A stretch of 39,327 nucleotides of DNA, taken from Planctomycetaceae bacterium. Its GTDB lineage: Bacteria; Planctomycetota; Planctomycetia; Pirellulales; Pirellulaceae. Position 1 is the stretch's first letter. Every line of letters starts with the position of its first letter. Both the position numbers and the translations under genes were made by a program. This document shows, piece by piece, positions 17,785 through 26,670 of this stretch. The notes below the pieces were generated by a model. It had not been told where the DNA came from, did not search any database, and saw only the letters and a list, made by a program, of their open reading frames with translations. The stretch spans positions 1-39,327 of the forward strand of contig JAHEJI010000029.1 in assembly GCA_024638965.1 (NCBI GenBank). Reading direction: 5' to 3'.

Positions 17785-19187
17785 ACAGCTGCCAGACAGA
17801 CTGCTAACAGGACGAGGAAGAAATTGAGTTGTTGGTTGCGCCAGGCGTACTGCATTCGTTTTAGCAAATGGGGATTGTCTCGCACCAGAATGATTCGCTG
17901 CATTCTCTGTCGAAGACTTGGATGCATCAGCGTACTGCGATCAAGCTGTTCGGGAAAATGACTGGCAAATCGCAACAGAGCATCAAGCAATTCATTTGCC
18001 CTTTGATTCAAAGTGTCTGATTTCCGATCCTGACATTCTGTCGGATCTGAAACGGCGTAAAGGTCGGCTTCAAATTCCATTTTCTTTGATAACCACGAGA
18101 GCGAAGCAATCAGAAAGACAGCGTAAAAAGTCGAAATGATCAACCAGTCAGGTTGTCCCGTAATTCCAATCGTTAAAAGGGCTGAATTCAGTTTGTGGTT
18201 CACTGAAATGCCCATCTGTTCCGCAACCGCCAGCACCAATAGAGGCAACAGTACAAAACCCATTCTGATCGGAAGGTGGCAAAGACGGATATGGCCGGCC
18301 TCGTGTCGGAGGATTGCGAACAGTTCGTGCTGTGGAAACCGGTTGAGCATTCCATCGGTCAATATTATCCTTCGAAACCAGGGCACAATTCCTGCTACCA
18401 GGGCGTTGGAAATCTGATCACCCGTATGCCAGACACGAACACCCGCGAGTCGCAAACGATTGTCTTTGCAAAACTTCGTTAGATCAGACGTTAGTTGTTC
18501 ATCGTGAATTGGCTGAACATTCCAAAGCAGGCCGAGGATAAACGGGAACCCAACTAGAACCAACACCGTCGTTGCCAAATAGCCTGCGGCCGTTACGATT
18601 GGCGACGTTTCGTTCATCGCATTGACGTCCCGGCAAAGCACGAGAACAGTGAGTGGCAAAAGCGACATCAAAAAGTAAACTCGAAATCGAATTGCCACGA
18701 ATGCAATTCGTTTGGGATCCAGAATCCGCCGTGATGGCGGCGAGTCGTTGTTGCATGGGCATCCGCCGGAGCCGCTGGGAGACCGCTGAACGTCGTAGAA
18801 AATCGCCCACGAAGCGACCAGCGATAAAACGATCGGAAGCAGAATCAGAACTTCATCAATTAACGGCCAATCATCCAGTCCCCAATTCGAGCGCACCACG
18901 GTGGGCCATTCGACTGCACACACAATCATCAGGCTGGCAACGAGCCACACGGCCGAATGGCAGGCGGATAGTCGTTTGAGGGTCATTTCCTGTTCTGTTG
19001 CAGGTAAATCCCAAAGCTCCATTCGTTTGTTCAAAACGAGTGTTTGAAAGACGGCTAGCCCGGGCACGGACAACGAAACAAACAACATTGCCACGATTCG
19101 CGTCCACACGTCTTCCACGGCCGACTGCGAATCAAGTTCACAAACGACCAGACAAACAACAATGACCAGACCGACTAGTAGATTCAT
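17775..19187 (-). CDS. M48-family membrane metalloprotease
   Basis: Zinc protease of the HtpX/Ste24 class. The zinc-binding motif HEAGH is at residues 295-299 (counting from the ATG), and EFEAD near 371-375 supplies the third zinc ligand. Up to seven or eight hydrophobic segments (residues 5-20, 33-53, 80-95, 115-132, 170-187, 205-220, 310-330, 350-370 and the extreme C-terminus) make it more membrane-embedded than typical HtpX. ATG at 19187 is chosen because the upstream TTG at 19199 lacks support and the ATG starts the first helix. Known members degrade misfolded membrane proteins. It shares its 3' end with the ECF sigma remnant, which suggests a deletion joined them. The genes on either side do not indicate a substrate. 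Confidence 0.85.
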   Translation of the reverse strand: MNLLVGLVIVVCLVVCELDSQSAVEDVWTRIVAMLFVSLSVPGLAVFQTLVLNKRMELWDLPATEQEMTLKRLSACHSAVWLVASLMIVCAVEWPTVVRSNWGLDDWPLIDEVLILLPIVLSLVASWAIFYDVQRSPSGSGGCPCNNDSPPSRRILDPKRIAFVAIRFRVYFLMSLLPLTVLVLCRDVNAMNETSPIVTAAGYLATTVLVLVGFPFILGLLWNVQPIHDEQLTSDLTKFCKDNRLRLAGVRVWHTGDQISNALVAGIVPWFRRIILTDGMLNRFPQHELFAILRHEAGHIRLCHLPIRMGFVLLPLLVLAVAEQMGISVNHKLNSALLTIGITGQPDWLIISTFYAVFLIASLSWLSKKMEFEADLYAVSDPTECQDRKSDTLNQRANELLDALLRFASHFPEQLDRSTLMHPSLRQRMQRIILVRDNPHLLKRMQYAWRNQQLNFFLVLLAVCLAAVII

Positions 19188-19372
19188 GGCTTGCTTCAAA
19201 CAAACGCTGGCAATGCGCGCAGGAACATATTTTGAGGCTAGTCAATGTGGTTGGAGTTGTCGACGAATCTATCGGAACAGCCGTTAAAACCCGAACGCGA
19301 AGATGAATTCTGTTCTGGTTTTGCGAATCAGGCTGACGTTGATGAGCCGAGAGTCGTTTGAGCTGGAGGAAG

Positions 19373-21052
19373 TCAGAGCAGCCAGTCTGGAAGTTTGCCA
19401 GCAGGCGGCAATTTGATGACTCGGGCTTGCTCGATTCCATCGTGCTCTGAAACCGCCGCAATGGCTCGAGGTGAAGCATCACTATCAAGATTCAAAATAC
19501 CGATCGCTTTGCCACCAGCTTCTTTTACGGCGCGACCTACTGCCATCTGAGCGATGTTTACGTCTTCGGCGGCCAGGATCTTTCCGACGTACGCAATAAT
19601 TCCGGGAACGTCTAGATGAGTAAAAATCAAAAGATTTCCATCCATGTAGCAATCAGTAGGATAGTGACCGAGTCCCACAAGTCTCGGCATGTTCTTACCA
19701 AAGACGGTCCCTGAGGCTTGGAACGTTTGAAGTTCTCCTTCCACGGTCACCGACACAACGCTGCTGAAAACGCCATGTTCTCGCGTCGAACTCGTTTCAA
19801 GATCGATTCCGCGATCGTGGCACAATACTTCGGAATTAATGATGCTTGCGTCATCGGTTACGTTTTTTAGCAGTCCGGCGCAAAACGAAGAAGTCAACAA
19901 CCGCGTGTCGTTGTTGGCAATGTCTCCCAGGTATTCGAGTTTGCAACGCTTAATCGCTCCGCAATGCCATTGATTCATCAGCATGCCCAGGCGATATGCA
20001 ACTTCGCAGTAGCTGCGCATCGACTTAAGTGTTTTTGGATCGACCGCAATGGCGTTAACCGCATGTTTGATTTCGCCCGTTTGCAAATAATTGACGAGTA
20101 ACTCAACGGCTTCAACGGCAACACTAATTTGGGCTTCTTCCGTGCTGGCTCCCAGGTGTGGGGTGCACAAAACGTGCGGCATCCCAAACAAGGGACTATC
20201 AGTGCAGGGTTCGGTTTCATAAACATCCAGGGCGACTCCGCCCAAATGTCCCGATTCAAGTCCTTCGACCAAGGCTGCCTCGTCATAGATACCGCCGCGA
20301 GCGCAGTTGATTAGGCGAACGCCTTGCTTCATTTTGGCGATTTGTTCCCTGCCGATCAGGCCTTTGGTTTCATTCGTCAGTGGCGTATGCACGGTCAGGT
20401 AATCGACCAACGGAAGTAGTTCATCAACTTCGTCAATTTTTGTGATTCCGAGTTTCTCGGCCTGGCTTTTGGAAAGAAACGGGTCGTAACCGACAACTTT
20501 CATGTCGAACGCTCTGGCGCGCTTGCAGACTTCTAATCCGATTCGACCCAGACCGACGACACCAAGCGTTTTTCCAGCAAGCTGATTACCCGAAAATTTC
20601 TTCCGATCCCATTTGCCAGCTTTTAGGCTGGCATGAGCCGGCGCGACGTTTCTCGAGAGACCCAGCATCAAGGCCATTGCATGTTCAGCGGTGCTGACCG
20701 TGTTCCCGGTCGGTGTATTCATGACCACGATCCCAAGTCTTGCGGCCGCCGTCTTGTCAATATTGTCAGTGCCGACACCAGCACGAACGATGGCTTTTAG
20801 CGAAGCGTTGCCATCAAGCGATTTAGCCGTAATCTTGACGCCGCTTCTGCAAACCGCGCCGTCGTAGTGCGACAGCGCTTCCCGAAGTTCTTCGCCCGCC
20901 AGACCGGTTCTAACGTCGTATTGAATTCCACTCGCATTGTCGAGGATTTCCAATCCCTCGTCGGCAATGTTGTCCAGGACAATGACTTTTGATTTGCTTC
21001 CGTCCTGCGGCTTTACCGACGTGGATTCGGGCCTGTCCGTTACGACCGACAT
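19373..21052 (-). CDS. serA: D-3-phosphoglycerate dehydrogenase (long form)
   Basis: First step of serine synthesis: 3-phosphoglycerate to 3-phosphohydroxypyruvate with NAD+. GLGRIG (167-172) is the NAD-binding loop. The catalytic residues are Arg252 (CARGG), Glu281 (ETEP) and His299 (PHLGAS). At 559 residues it is the long type, with an ASB domain (about 345-470) and a C-terminal ACT domain (from about 480, LLIFTHLDVPGIIAYVGKIL), the usual place for serine feedback inhibition. ATG at 21052, with AGGA upstream. It lies 36 bases after serC on the same strand and is certainly in the same operon. Confidence 0.97.
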   Translation of the reverse strand: MSVVTDRPESTSVKPQDGSKSKVIVLDNIADEGLEILDNASGIQYDVRTGLAGEELREALSHYDGAVCRSGVKITAKSLDGNASLKAIVRAGVGTDNIDKTAAARLGIVVMNTPTGNTVSTAEHAMALMLGLSRNVAPAHASLKAGKWDRKKFSGNQLAGKTLGVVGLGRIGLEVCKRARAFDMKVVGYDPFLSKSQAEKLGITKIDEVDELLPLVDYLTVHTPLTNETKGLIGREQIAKMKQGVRLINCARGGIYDEAALVEGLESGHLGGVALDVYETEPCTDSPLFGMPHVLCTPHLGASTEEAQISVAVEAVELLVNYLQTGEIKHAVNAIAVDPKTLKSMRSYCEVAYRLGMLMNQWHCGAIKRCKLEYLGDIANNDTRLLTSSFCAGLLKNVTDDASIINSEVLCHDRGIDLETSSTREHGVFSSVVSVTVEGELQTFQASGTVFGKNMPRLVGLGHYPTDCYMDGNLLIFTHLDVPGIIAYVGKILAAEDVNIAQMAVGRAVKEAGGKAIGILNLDSDASPRAIAAVSEHDGIEQARVIKLPPAGKLPDWLL

Positions 21053-21088
21053 AGGAGATTCCTGTTAAAAAATTGACGGGAAATGAAA

Positions 21089-22198
21089 CTAGCCATGCTT
21101 TTTCACGAAATCGCGCATGAACTCAGCCAAAACTTGAACCCCCTCAACGGGCATCGCATTATAAATCGAGGCTCGAATTCCTCCCAGACTGCGATGGCCT
21201 TTGAGCGAAGTCATATTTTCGTTACTGGCGTCTTCAACAAACTTTTTGTCAAGTTCTGGTGACGGTAATTTAAAAACAACATTCATGATCGAACGATCGG
21301 CTTTGTTTTTTACATGTCCAAGATAAAAATCGCTGTTTGCGTCAATGACGGCGTATAGCATTTCCGATTTGGCCAAATTCAATTCGTAAATTGACTCCAG
21401 CCCACCTTGGTCCTGGAGCCATTTGAAGATCAATCCTGAGACGTAAATCGCAAATGTGGGGGGCGTGTTGAGCATCGAACCACCCTTCACCTGCTGAGCA
21501 TAATCGAGATAGCTGGCCAAGCGATCACCTGAGCGCGCCAGCAAGTCTTTTCTAATGATGACAACCGTAACTCCGGCGGCTCCTGCGTTTTTCTGAGCGC
21601 AGGCGTAAATCAGTCCAAACTTGGAAACGTCGCAAGGGCGACAAAGAAAGTCAGACGAACTGTCGCTGACAAGTGGCACATCCCTGTTGGCGGGGGGCCG
21701 GGAAAACTGCAATCCGTGAATGGTTTCATTCGACGTAAAATGGATATAAACAGCGGCGTCGGAAAAATCAATTTCTGATAATTGAGGTAGCCTGCTGTAT
21801 CCAGAATCGGCTCCGTTCCAGGCCAAATTTAACTTGCCATAGTGCTGCACTTCTTCGCTGCTGGTCAGTCCCCATTTACCCGTAACGATATAGTCGGCCG
21901 TTTGAGATCGATCGCTCAACAGATTCATAGGTATCATTGCATTCTGTAAACGCGCACCCCCTTGAAGGAACAGAACTTCATGGGTATCGGGAATCTCCAA
22001 CAAATCGACGAGCCGTTGCCGAGCGTCATCCAGGATTTCAACAAAGGCCTGGCTGCGATGGCTGATTTCGAGAATGCTGCTTCCAACGCCCGGCAATGCG
22101 AGCATCTCTTCTTTGATTTGTTCCAAAACCGATAAAGGTAGAACCGCGGGCCCAGCGGAAAAATTGTAAGCGCGCGAAACAGCGGTGTGTGTTGACAT
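21089..22198 (-). CDS. serC: Phosphoserine aminotransferase
   Basis: Second step of serine synthesis (PLP-dependent conversion of phosphohydroxypyruvate to phosphoserine); it also acts in pyridoxal phosphate synthesis in some bacteria. PLP-binding Lys203 lies in YACAQKNAGAAG (198-209). NFSAGPAVLP (12-21) and PLVSDSSSDFL (175-185) are family signatures. 369 residues is normal. ATG at 22198. First gene of a serC-serA operon; no serB phosphatase is visible here. Confidence 0.97.
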   Translation of the reverse strand: MSTHTAVSRAYNFSAGPAVLPLSVLEQIKEEMLALPGVGSSILEISHRSQAFVEILDDARQRLVDLLEIPDTHEVLFLQGGARLQNAMIPMNLLSDRSQTADYIVTGKWGLTSSEEVQHYGKLNLAWNGADSGYSRLPQLSEIDFSDAAVYIHFTSNETIHGLQFSRPPANRDVPLVSDSSSDFLCRPCDVSKFGLIYACAQKNAGAAGVTVVIIRKDLLARSGDRLASYLDYAQQVKGGSMLNTPPTFAIYVSGLIFKWLQDQGGLESIYELNLAKSEMLYAVIDANSDFYLGHVKNKADRSIMNVVFKLPSPELDKKFVEDASNENMTSLKGHRSLGGIRASIYNAMPVEGVQVLAEFMRDFVKKHG

Positions 22199-22561
22199 CT
22201 AGTTATCCGTGGCCTTCGTAAATAAATAAGCGGCAATTTGTCTGAAGCGTAACCGCAAATTTTAAACTGGCGTCCACAAAGTTAGAAGGCGGTTTTGTGC
22301 AACTGACTCCACACACCGAGAGATGTCCACGTTCGCATTGATTGGAATATCAGTTGACAGGCGGAGTTTGTCCAATTAAAAACCGAAAAACATCCAGTTA
22401 TCAGGGGCGGTCCCTGCGACTCCAGGAACACTCGCGGCTTGCCAAGGATTATATTCGCCTCGGCGAACCACAGCCATTCTAGAACGGCGTGTCGAGGGGG
22501 CCAAAAAATACCGCCACAAGGTTTGTGAGAATACAACCGGACATTTGGTCGTTACAGTCTG
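22199..22561. other. Intergenic region upstream of serC
   Basis: About 360 bases between the serC start and the stop of the TPR gene (both minus). On the minus strand TTGGAC (22375-22370) and GATATT (22351-22346), 18 bases apart, form a weak candidate promoter for serC. An 84-codon open frame (22282-22536, minus) has no recognisable motifs and no good start; I do not call it a gene. Confidence 0.35.
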
Positions 22562-23326
22562 CTATTTAGAGGAATACGGGTCAACCGACCCGTACCGTGC
22601 CGGTGCGGTCTCGGTCGCTCCCGCCGGTAGATTGGCAAGTCGGTTTTGGAGTTCCGTCACGCGGTTGGCGATGTCCGTTTGCTGCGGATCGAGTTGCAAG
22701 ACACGAATGTAGTTCTCTAGCGCAAGTTGATATTGACCCTGTGAATCGCGAACATGCCCCAGGGCTTTCAAGGCTCGTGTGCTGTTGCTGTTCAGCTTGA
22801 GGGCATCGGCGAGCAAATCGCTGGAACGACGACTATCGCCGTATTCCTGGTAGAGACGAGCCAGTTCAATCAGGGGATCGGTCTGCCCGGGATGGCGCTG
22901 CCGCCAAGCGTTCAGCAAATCGAATGCGTATTTTTCTTGCCCGGTTTCAATGAGCAATGCCGAAAGGCCTCTATGTGCATCAACATGTTGATCGTCGAGT
23001 GAAATGCACTGACGGTAGAGTTGTTCCGACTGATCCAACCAGGATTTATTTTTTGCCTGTTTACCAAGCGCCTGGTAGCTGGATGCCAGATTGTAATATG
23101 CGTTGGCATTCTGAGGGTCAACAGTCAAGGCCTTTTGGAATTCGTTGATTGCCTGCGAGACTTGCCCCGATTGAAATGCCTGAATGCCCGTAATGTTGTG
23201 TTGATTGGCTCTCAATTTGCAACCACAAAAAAAGAGCGACACTGTTACGGCCATCAAAATGACTCCAAGAATTCTGTTGTTCGCGAGAATTCTGAATTGG
23301 TCCTGCCCACAAATGTCTAAATACAT
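22562..23326 (-). CDS. TPR-repeat membrane or lipoprotein
   Basis: 254 residues from ATG 23326 (MYLDICGQDQ). A longer frame runs further upstream but reads like non-coding sequence. Residues 18-36 are hydrophobic and end in LFFCGCKL, a possible lipobox (Cys34 or Cys36), so the protein is probably anchored to the outside of the cytoplasmic membrane; this lipobox is imperfect. Then follow about five tetratricopeptide-like repeats (40-75, 76-110, 113-145, 150-180, 184-217), including AINEFQKALTVDPQNANAYY and ALENYIRVLQLDPQQ. TPRs mediate protein-protein contacts, so it is likely a scaffold. The C-terminus is a short Pro/Ala-rich tail. Partners are unknown. Confidence 0.75.
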   Translation of the reverse strand: MYLDICGQDQFRILANNRILGVILMAVTVSLFFCGCKLRANQHNITGIQAFQSGQVSQAINEFQKALTVDPQNANAYYNLASSYQALGKQAKNKSWLDQSEQLYRQCISLDDQHVDAHRGLSALLIETGQEKYAFDLLNAWRQRHPGQTDPLIELARLYQEYGDSRRSSDLLADALKLNSNSTRALKALGHVRDSQGQYQLALENYIRVLQLDPQQTDIANRVTELQNRLANLPAGATETAPARYGSVDPYSSK

Positions 23327-23556
23327 TTTGGTTTCCGTTGATGGCAAAAAGAAGATGGCGCGTGATAACGAAAAATTACGCGGCAAAAATAGAAAAAGAT
23401 TAAAGTCCTGACAATGGCATTGATTTGCCAGCAATTATGGCTCCGAAGTGCCAGCAGAACATTGAATTGGATTGAGTAACGATTAAGTGCCAGCGATCGC
23501 CATGAGACGACGTGGTTGATCAATCAATAAGGAAATCAAAAGATCAGGGCGATTGC

Positions 23557-23585
23557 AAAAAAAAAGGCCGCCCGATGGCAGCCTT
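23557..23585 (-). terminator. Rho-independent terminator
   Basis: Read on the minus strand: AAGGCTGCC, loop, GGCGGCCTT (23564-23585; one G-U pair), followed by a run of nine T (23565-23557). It lies 28 bases after the stop of the 23613-23990 gene and is oriented to end it. Confidence 0.9.
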
Positions 23586-23612
23586 GAAGGTCGTTTTTGG
23601 ATCAATTTTCAG

Positions 23613-23990
23613 TTAGGCGAAAGATTGTTCTGAATCGAGAGTTTCTTCCGTATTTGCTTCCGAACTAGCGTCCGCGTCTGGATTGTAAACAACTTGAGGT
23701 TCTGCGACCTGACGGTAGCCCATCTTGTGCAATACCTCGAGGATTTCGCTGCAAGTTGGAAACATACGGCCGCTCAGTCGCTTGTACTCATCCAGTGCTT
23801 GCATGAATTCGATTTCTGGATCGGAATACTCGCGTTCACACGTGGTGGGATCAATCTGACGACGACGATGGCCTTTCCGGCGTTCGCTCGTTACCTCGAC
23901 CGGTTCTTTACGACGATCATCGCCTTTTCGTGGGCCAGTTTCATTGAGTTTGTTTAGTTTCTTGTTCGTCGTTGTTGTTTTCTTCGCCAT
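23613..23990 (-). CDS. Short basic protein of unknown function, probably conserved in planctomycetes
   Basis: 125 residues from the ATG at 23990 ([11 protein letters not shown]), which has AGGA about eight bases upstream; an earlier frame start (24044) is less likely. The N-terminal third is basic and disordered ([16 protein letters not shown], then RRKGHRRR). The middle holds what looks like a conserved core: [20 protein letters not shown] and [21 protein letters not shown], with a helical look and two isolated cysteines. The tail is acidic. I recall closely similar short proteins from planctomycete genomes but cannot assign a function. It forms a one-gene unit ended by a strong terminator. 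The basic arm suggests nucleic-acid binding; this is inference. Confidence 0.8.
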   Translation of the reverse strand: MAKKTTTTNKKLNKLNETGPRKGDDRRKEPVEVTSERRKGHRRRQIDPTTCEREYSDPEIEFMQALDEYKRLSGRMFPTCSEILEVLHKMGYRQVAEPQVVYNPDADASSEANTEETLDSEQSFA

Positions 23991-24291
23991 CTTTGTCCTA
24001 CTCTTGACCCAATATTGAATATTCTCACACAACCAATTTTTCATGAACTACGTAAGCGTCCCTCATGACGATGAAAAAATACAACAGTTAAGTAAAATAG
24101 CAGGAAGAAATTACATTAAACGTTTAGCTAAGCCTGAATCAATAATCAGATGATCCGGCTATACTGATTTTGCGGAATATGGAAGAACCAGGCAGTGGCG
24201 AGTTTTGGTAGCTTGTTGCCATTCTTCTTCCCTCTAATCCAGACAACGCGGACTCCTCTTCCGCAATCCGGGTAACGATGGACCATTGATC
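23991..24291. other. Divergent A+T-rich promoter region
   Basis: About 300 bases between the starts of the basic-protein gene (minus) and the methyltransferase-like gene (plus). It is more A+T-rich than its surroundings. TATACT (24160-24165) is a possible -10 element for the plus-strand gene, with no good -35 at standard spacing. No gene or RNA is recognised. Confidence 0.35.
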
Positions 24292-25158
24292 ATGACAGAA
24301 TATGAATTTGTCCGTCATCCAGACCTGATGGAAATGGAATCCCATTACGACGATCAATGGCAAAAATATAGCAATCATCGAGAAATCGTTACAAAGACCC
24401 TGGCTTCGTTTGCCAATCAAAAATCATCGTTGTGTGTTCTCGGATGTGGGGCGTGTTTCGATCTGGAGTTGGCAGAATTAATTCGTGATTTTTTTAAAAT
24501 CACGCTTGTTGATTTGAGTGGAGACGCAATCCAGTTCGGGCTCAAAAAACAATCGGTTCGGGCTTCCAATAATGTGGTGGTAATTGACGGAGTAGATCTT
24601 GCGGGTGTCGATCAGTTCCTAACTCGGTACCTGCAACATCCGTCTCGTATCTTGTTGGACAAGATCATCATGGAAGCACGCGATTATTCGCCGGATGAAC
24701 TAGAGAAATATGATGTTATCGCGTCCACTTGTTTGCTTTCACAACTTCTGGCCAAGGCAACTGAATGCGTCGACGAAAAGGATCATCGTTTTGTAGAGTT
24801 GTTAGTCGAAATTCGTAAACGGCATATCGAAATCATGCTCGATAGCTTGAAGTCGGGTGGCACGGGTGTACTGGTCACCGATTTCGTTTCATCCGATGCA
24901 TTGCCTGAACTCTTTTCGGTTGCGGCAGCGGACCTGACATCGCTGCTTCAAACGGCGATTCAGGAAAAGAACTACCTGCATGGCTTAAACCCCAAAATGG
25001 TTGCCGCCGTTTTTCAAGACCCAATAATCAGTGAACGGATCCGTTCGCTGAAAGTTTCAGCTCCGTGGAGGTGGATCACGGCTGACAAAATTTACGCCTG
25101 TTTTTCCATTGTGTTTGAAAAAGCTGGCGACGACCAAGCCGAGGAATCCAGCCTTTAG
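24292..25158 (+). CDS. Class I SAM-dependent methyltransferase-like protein
   Basis: 288 residues. SLCVLGCGACFDLELAELI (47-65) matches motif I of Rossmann-fold methyltransferases (hydrophobic strand, then GxGxxxD-like loop) and ITLVDLS (71-77) matches motif II, with an acidic residue to bind the SAM ribose. The downstream strand VLVTDFVSSD (about 194-203) fits motif IV-VI order. The substrate is not indicated. The N-terminal 40 residues (HYDDQWQKYSNHREIVTKT) are polar and could form a substrate lid. ATG at 24292 is preferred; a TTG six bases earlier is in frame. It is transcribed alone on the plus strand, with no neighbour to suggest a target. Confidence 0.7.
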   Translation: MTEYEFVRHPDLMEMESHYDDQWQKYSNHREIVTKTLASFANQKSSLCVLGCGACFDLELAELIRDFFKITLVDLSGDAIQFGLKKQSVRASNNVVVIDGVDLAGVDQFLTRYLQHPSRILLDKIIMEARDYSPDELEKYDVIASTCLLSQLLAKATECVDEKDHRFVELLVEIRKRHIEIMLDSLKSGGTGVLVTDFVSSDALPELFSVAAADLTSLLQTAIQEKNYLHGLNPKMVAAVFQDPIISERIRSLKVSAPWRWITADKIYACFSIVFEKAGDDQAEESSL

Positions 25159-25200
25159 TTAACTGGCGGCCTTGAGTTAACGATAGATTAACTTCACAGA

Positions 25201-25881
25201 TTAGACAAACCGGCTTGGTTGATCGTAAATGATCACGCCAAATCCTGGGTCGGATATTTCGTCCTGTGAGAACCGAAAGAGGTTTTGAAACCAGTCAATG
25301 GTTATCCCCAACGAGTATTGAAACGGTCGCACGCCGGGAAGTTCGGCCGATATTTGGTAGTAGGGATTAAGCGGCGACAAATGTTCCGAGATTTGATTCC
25401 AATACACCAGGGAATTGACGGCTGTGAGCCCTTCTGGGTTTCGGCCAGTTTTCGGCGCGACGGGCGCGACGGGGGCGTCGGGCGATTCCTCAATCACTGC
25501 AGGGTTGATGGCAGGAGGAAACGAGCTGGCTGCGATCACCGGACGAGATGTTGTTGAATCGTCGTCCAGGATGCCAAATGCCAAGCAAACACCGATTAGC
25601 AAGACGGCTGCAATTGAATAAATGGCTGACAACCGGGCAATCGAAGAATCTGTATTCAAAACTCGATAGCCGCTTGTTACAGCATGGCAATTCGAATCCT
25701 GTGTGAGGTTTAGGCAACGATCTAGTAACTGATAATCCTGCAGCATCATGCGGCACTCTGCGCAAGTTGTTGAATGGGCGACAAGATCCATGTCACCGGC
25801 AGGCGAAAGCCTCAGGTCGAGTCGTTTGTTAATTCGTTCTTCGAAATTCAAGCAGTTAACTTGTGGAGTCACCGAGAACAC
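25201..25881 (-). CDS. Anti-sigma factor-like membrane protein
   Basis: 226 residues starting with GTG at 25881, overlapping the end of the sigma factor gene by 26 bases, so the two are translated together. HSTTCAEC (36-43) is a His-x3-Cys-x2-Cys zinc-type motif, as in ZAS anti-sigma domains. One transmembrane helix follows (about residues 85-104, YSIAAVLLIGVCLAFGIL). The extracytoplasmic part is Pro/Ala-rich and then less ordered, without a recognised sensor domain. It is expected to hold the neighbouring sigma factor at the membrane until a signal releases it. The stop at 25201 comes before a gap to the methyltransferase. Confidence 0.8.
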   Translation of the reverse strand: MFSVTPQVNCLNFEERINKRLDLRLSPAGDMDLVAHSTTCAECRMMLQDYQLLDRCLNLTQDSNCHAVTSGYRVLNTDSSIARLSAIYSIAAVLLIGVCLAFGILDDDSTTSRPVIAASSFPPAINPAVIEESPDAPVAPVAPKTGRNPEGLTAVNSLVYWNQISEHLSPLNPYYQISAELPGVRPFQYSLGITIDWFQNLFRFSQDEISDPGFGVIIYDQPSRFV

Positions 25882-26407
25882 CTCGTTTTCTTAGTCGACA
25901 GATCATTTCGCGACGAGCTCGATGGACCCAGGTCTTGACAGTACCCAATGGCACATCCATTTTGGTCGCAATTTCGTCATAACAGAGTTCATGCCGATGG
26001 AACAACGTGAACGCCTGACGATAGTCTTCTCGAACCGATCGTAGAGCAAGTTCCATTTCCTCAGCCAGCAATTTGGCATCGTTATGGATCTGCCAATCGT
26101 CTTGAATCGGATGCTCCAGCGTGATCGTTCCGGGCCTGCGCATCCGTTTGGCCAAACGAGTGCGACAACGATTGCCTGCGATCGTAAGCAACCAGGGTTC
26201 AAAAGCTCGGGCAGGGTCCCAACGATCCAGATTGCGCGCGACGCGCAAAAACGTTTCTTGAGTCGCGTCTTCGGCGTCTTCTCGCTGGCCCAGCATACGG
26301 TAACACAACCCGTATACCTGACCACGAAATCGCCGAACGAGCTCACTAAACGAGATTTGATCGCCATCGAGACATCGATTCACGAGGACTGCAAGTTCTT
26401 CCCCCAC
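25856..26407 (-). CDS. ECF-type RNA polymerase sigma factor
   Basis: 183 residues. Sigma region 2 (about residues 16-90) includes FRGQVYGLCYRMLGQREDAE and DATQETFLRVARNL; region 4 (about 120-178) includes the helix-turn-helix LCYDEIATKMDVPLGTVKTW. No region 1.1, 3 or extra C-terminal domain, so it is a minimal ECF factor. The start is GTG at 26407, the only in-frame start before an upstream stop. It overlaps the anti-sigma gene by 26 bases, forming a sigma/anti-sigma pair that probably regulates itself. I see no clear ECF-type GGAAC promoter upstream. Confidence 0.92.
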   Translation of the reverse strand: MGEELAVLVNRCLDGDQISFSELVRRFRGQVYGLCYRMLGQREDAEDATQETFLRVARNLDRWDPARAFEPWLLTIAGNRCRTRLAKRMRRPGTITLEHPIQDDWQIHNDAKLLAEEMELALRSVREDYRQAFTLFHRHELCYDEIATKMDVPLGTVKTWVHRARREMICRLRKRGVLGDSTS

Positions 26408-26619
26408 AACTTCACCCCAAAGCGGTCGATAGACCTAGGCTATACTCGACCCCCGCTGTCGGGGTTTCGAATATTTGACTGTTCCCTAGAAAGTATGGTA
26501 CGCCACAATAGAGTATCTTCGAACAAAGTTGACCTTGATTGGTGAGATTCTGAAAAAAGCTCGGAAAAGGGTCCCAAGGCGCTGCTTTTGTGCCGCAAAC
26601 GACTATCCGTTCAAAGCGC

Positions 26620-26646
26620 AAAAAAAGCCAACTGAAATTAGCTGGC
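26620..26646 (-). terminator. Rho-independent terminator of the FHA gene
   Basis: On the minus strand: GCCAGCT, loop AATTTC, AGTTGGC (26646-26627; one G-U pair), then a run of seven T (26626-26620). It lies about 24 bases after the FHA gene stop at 26671. Confidence 0.85.
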
Positions 26647-26670
26647 ACAAGCAGTTTTGTAATTTTCTTA

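Noticed and set aside
22282-22536. 84-codon open frame on the minus strand
   Set aside because: No ribosome-binding site, no recognised motif, tryptophan/phenylalanine-rich composition unlike the neighbours. Probably chance.
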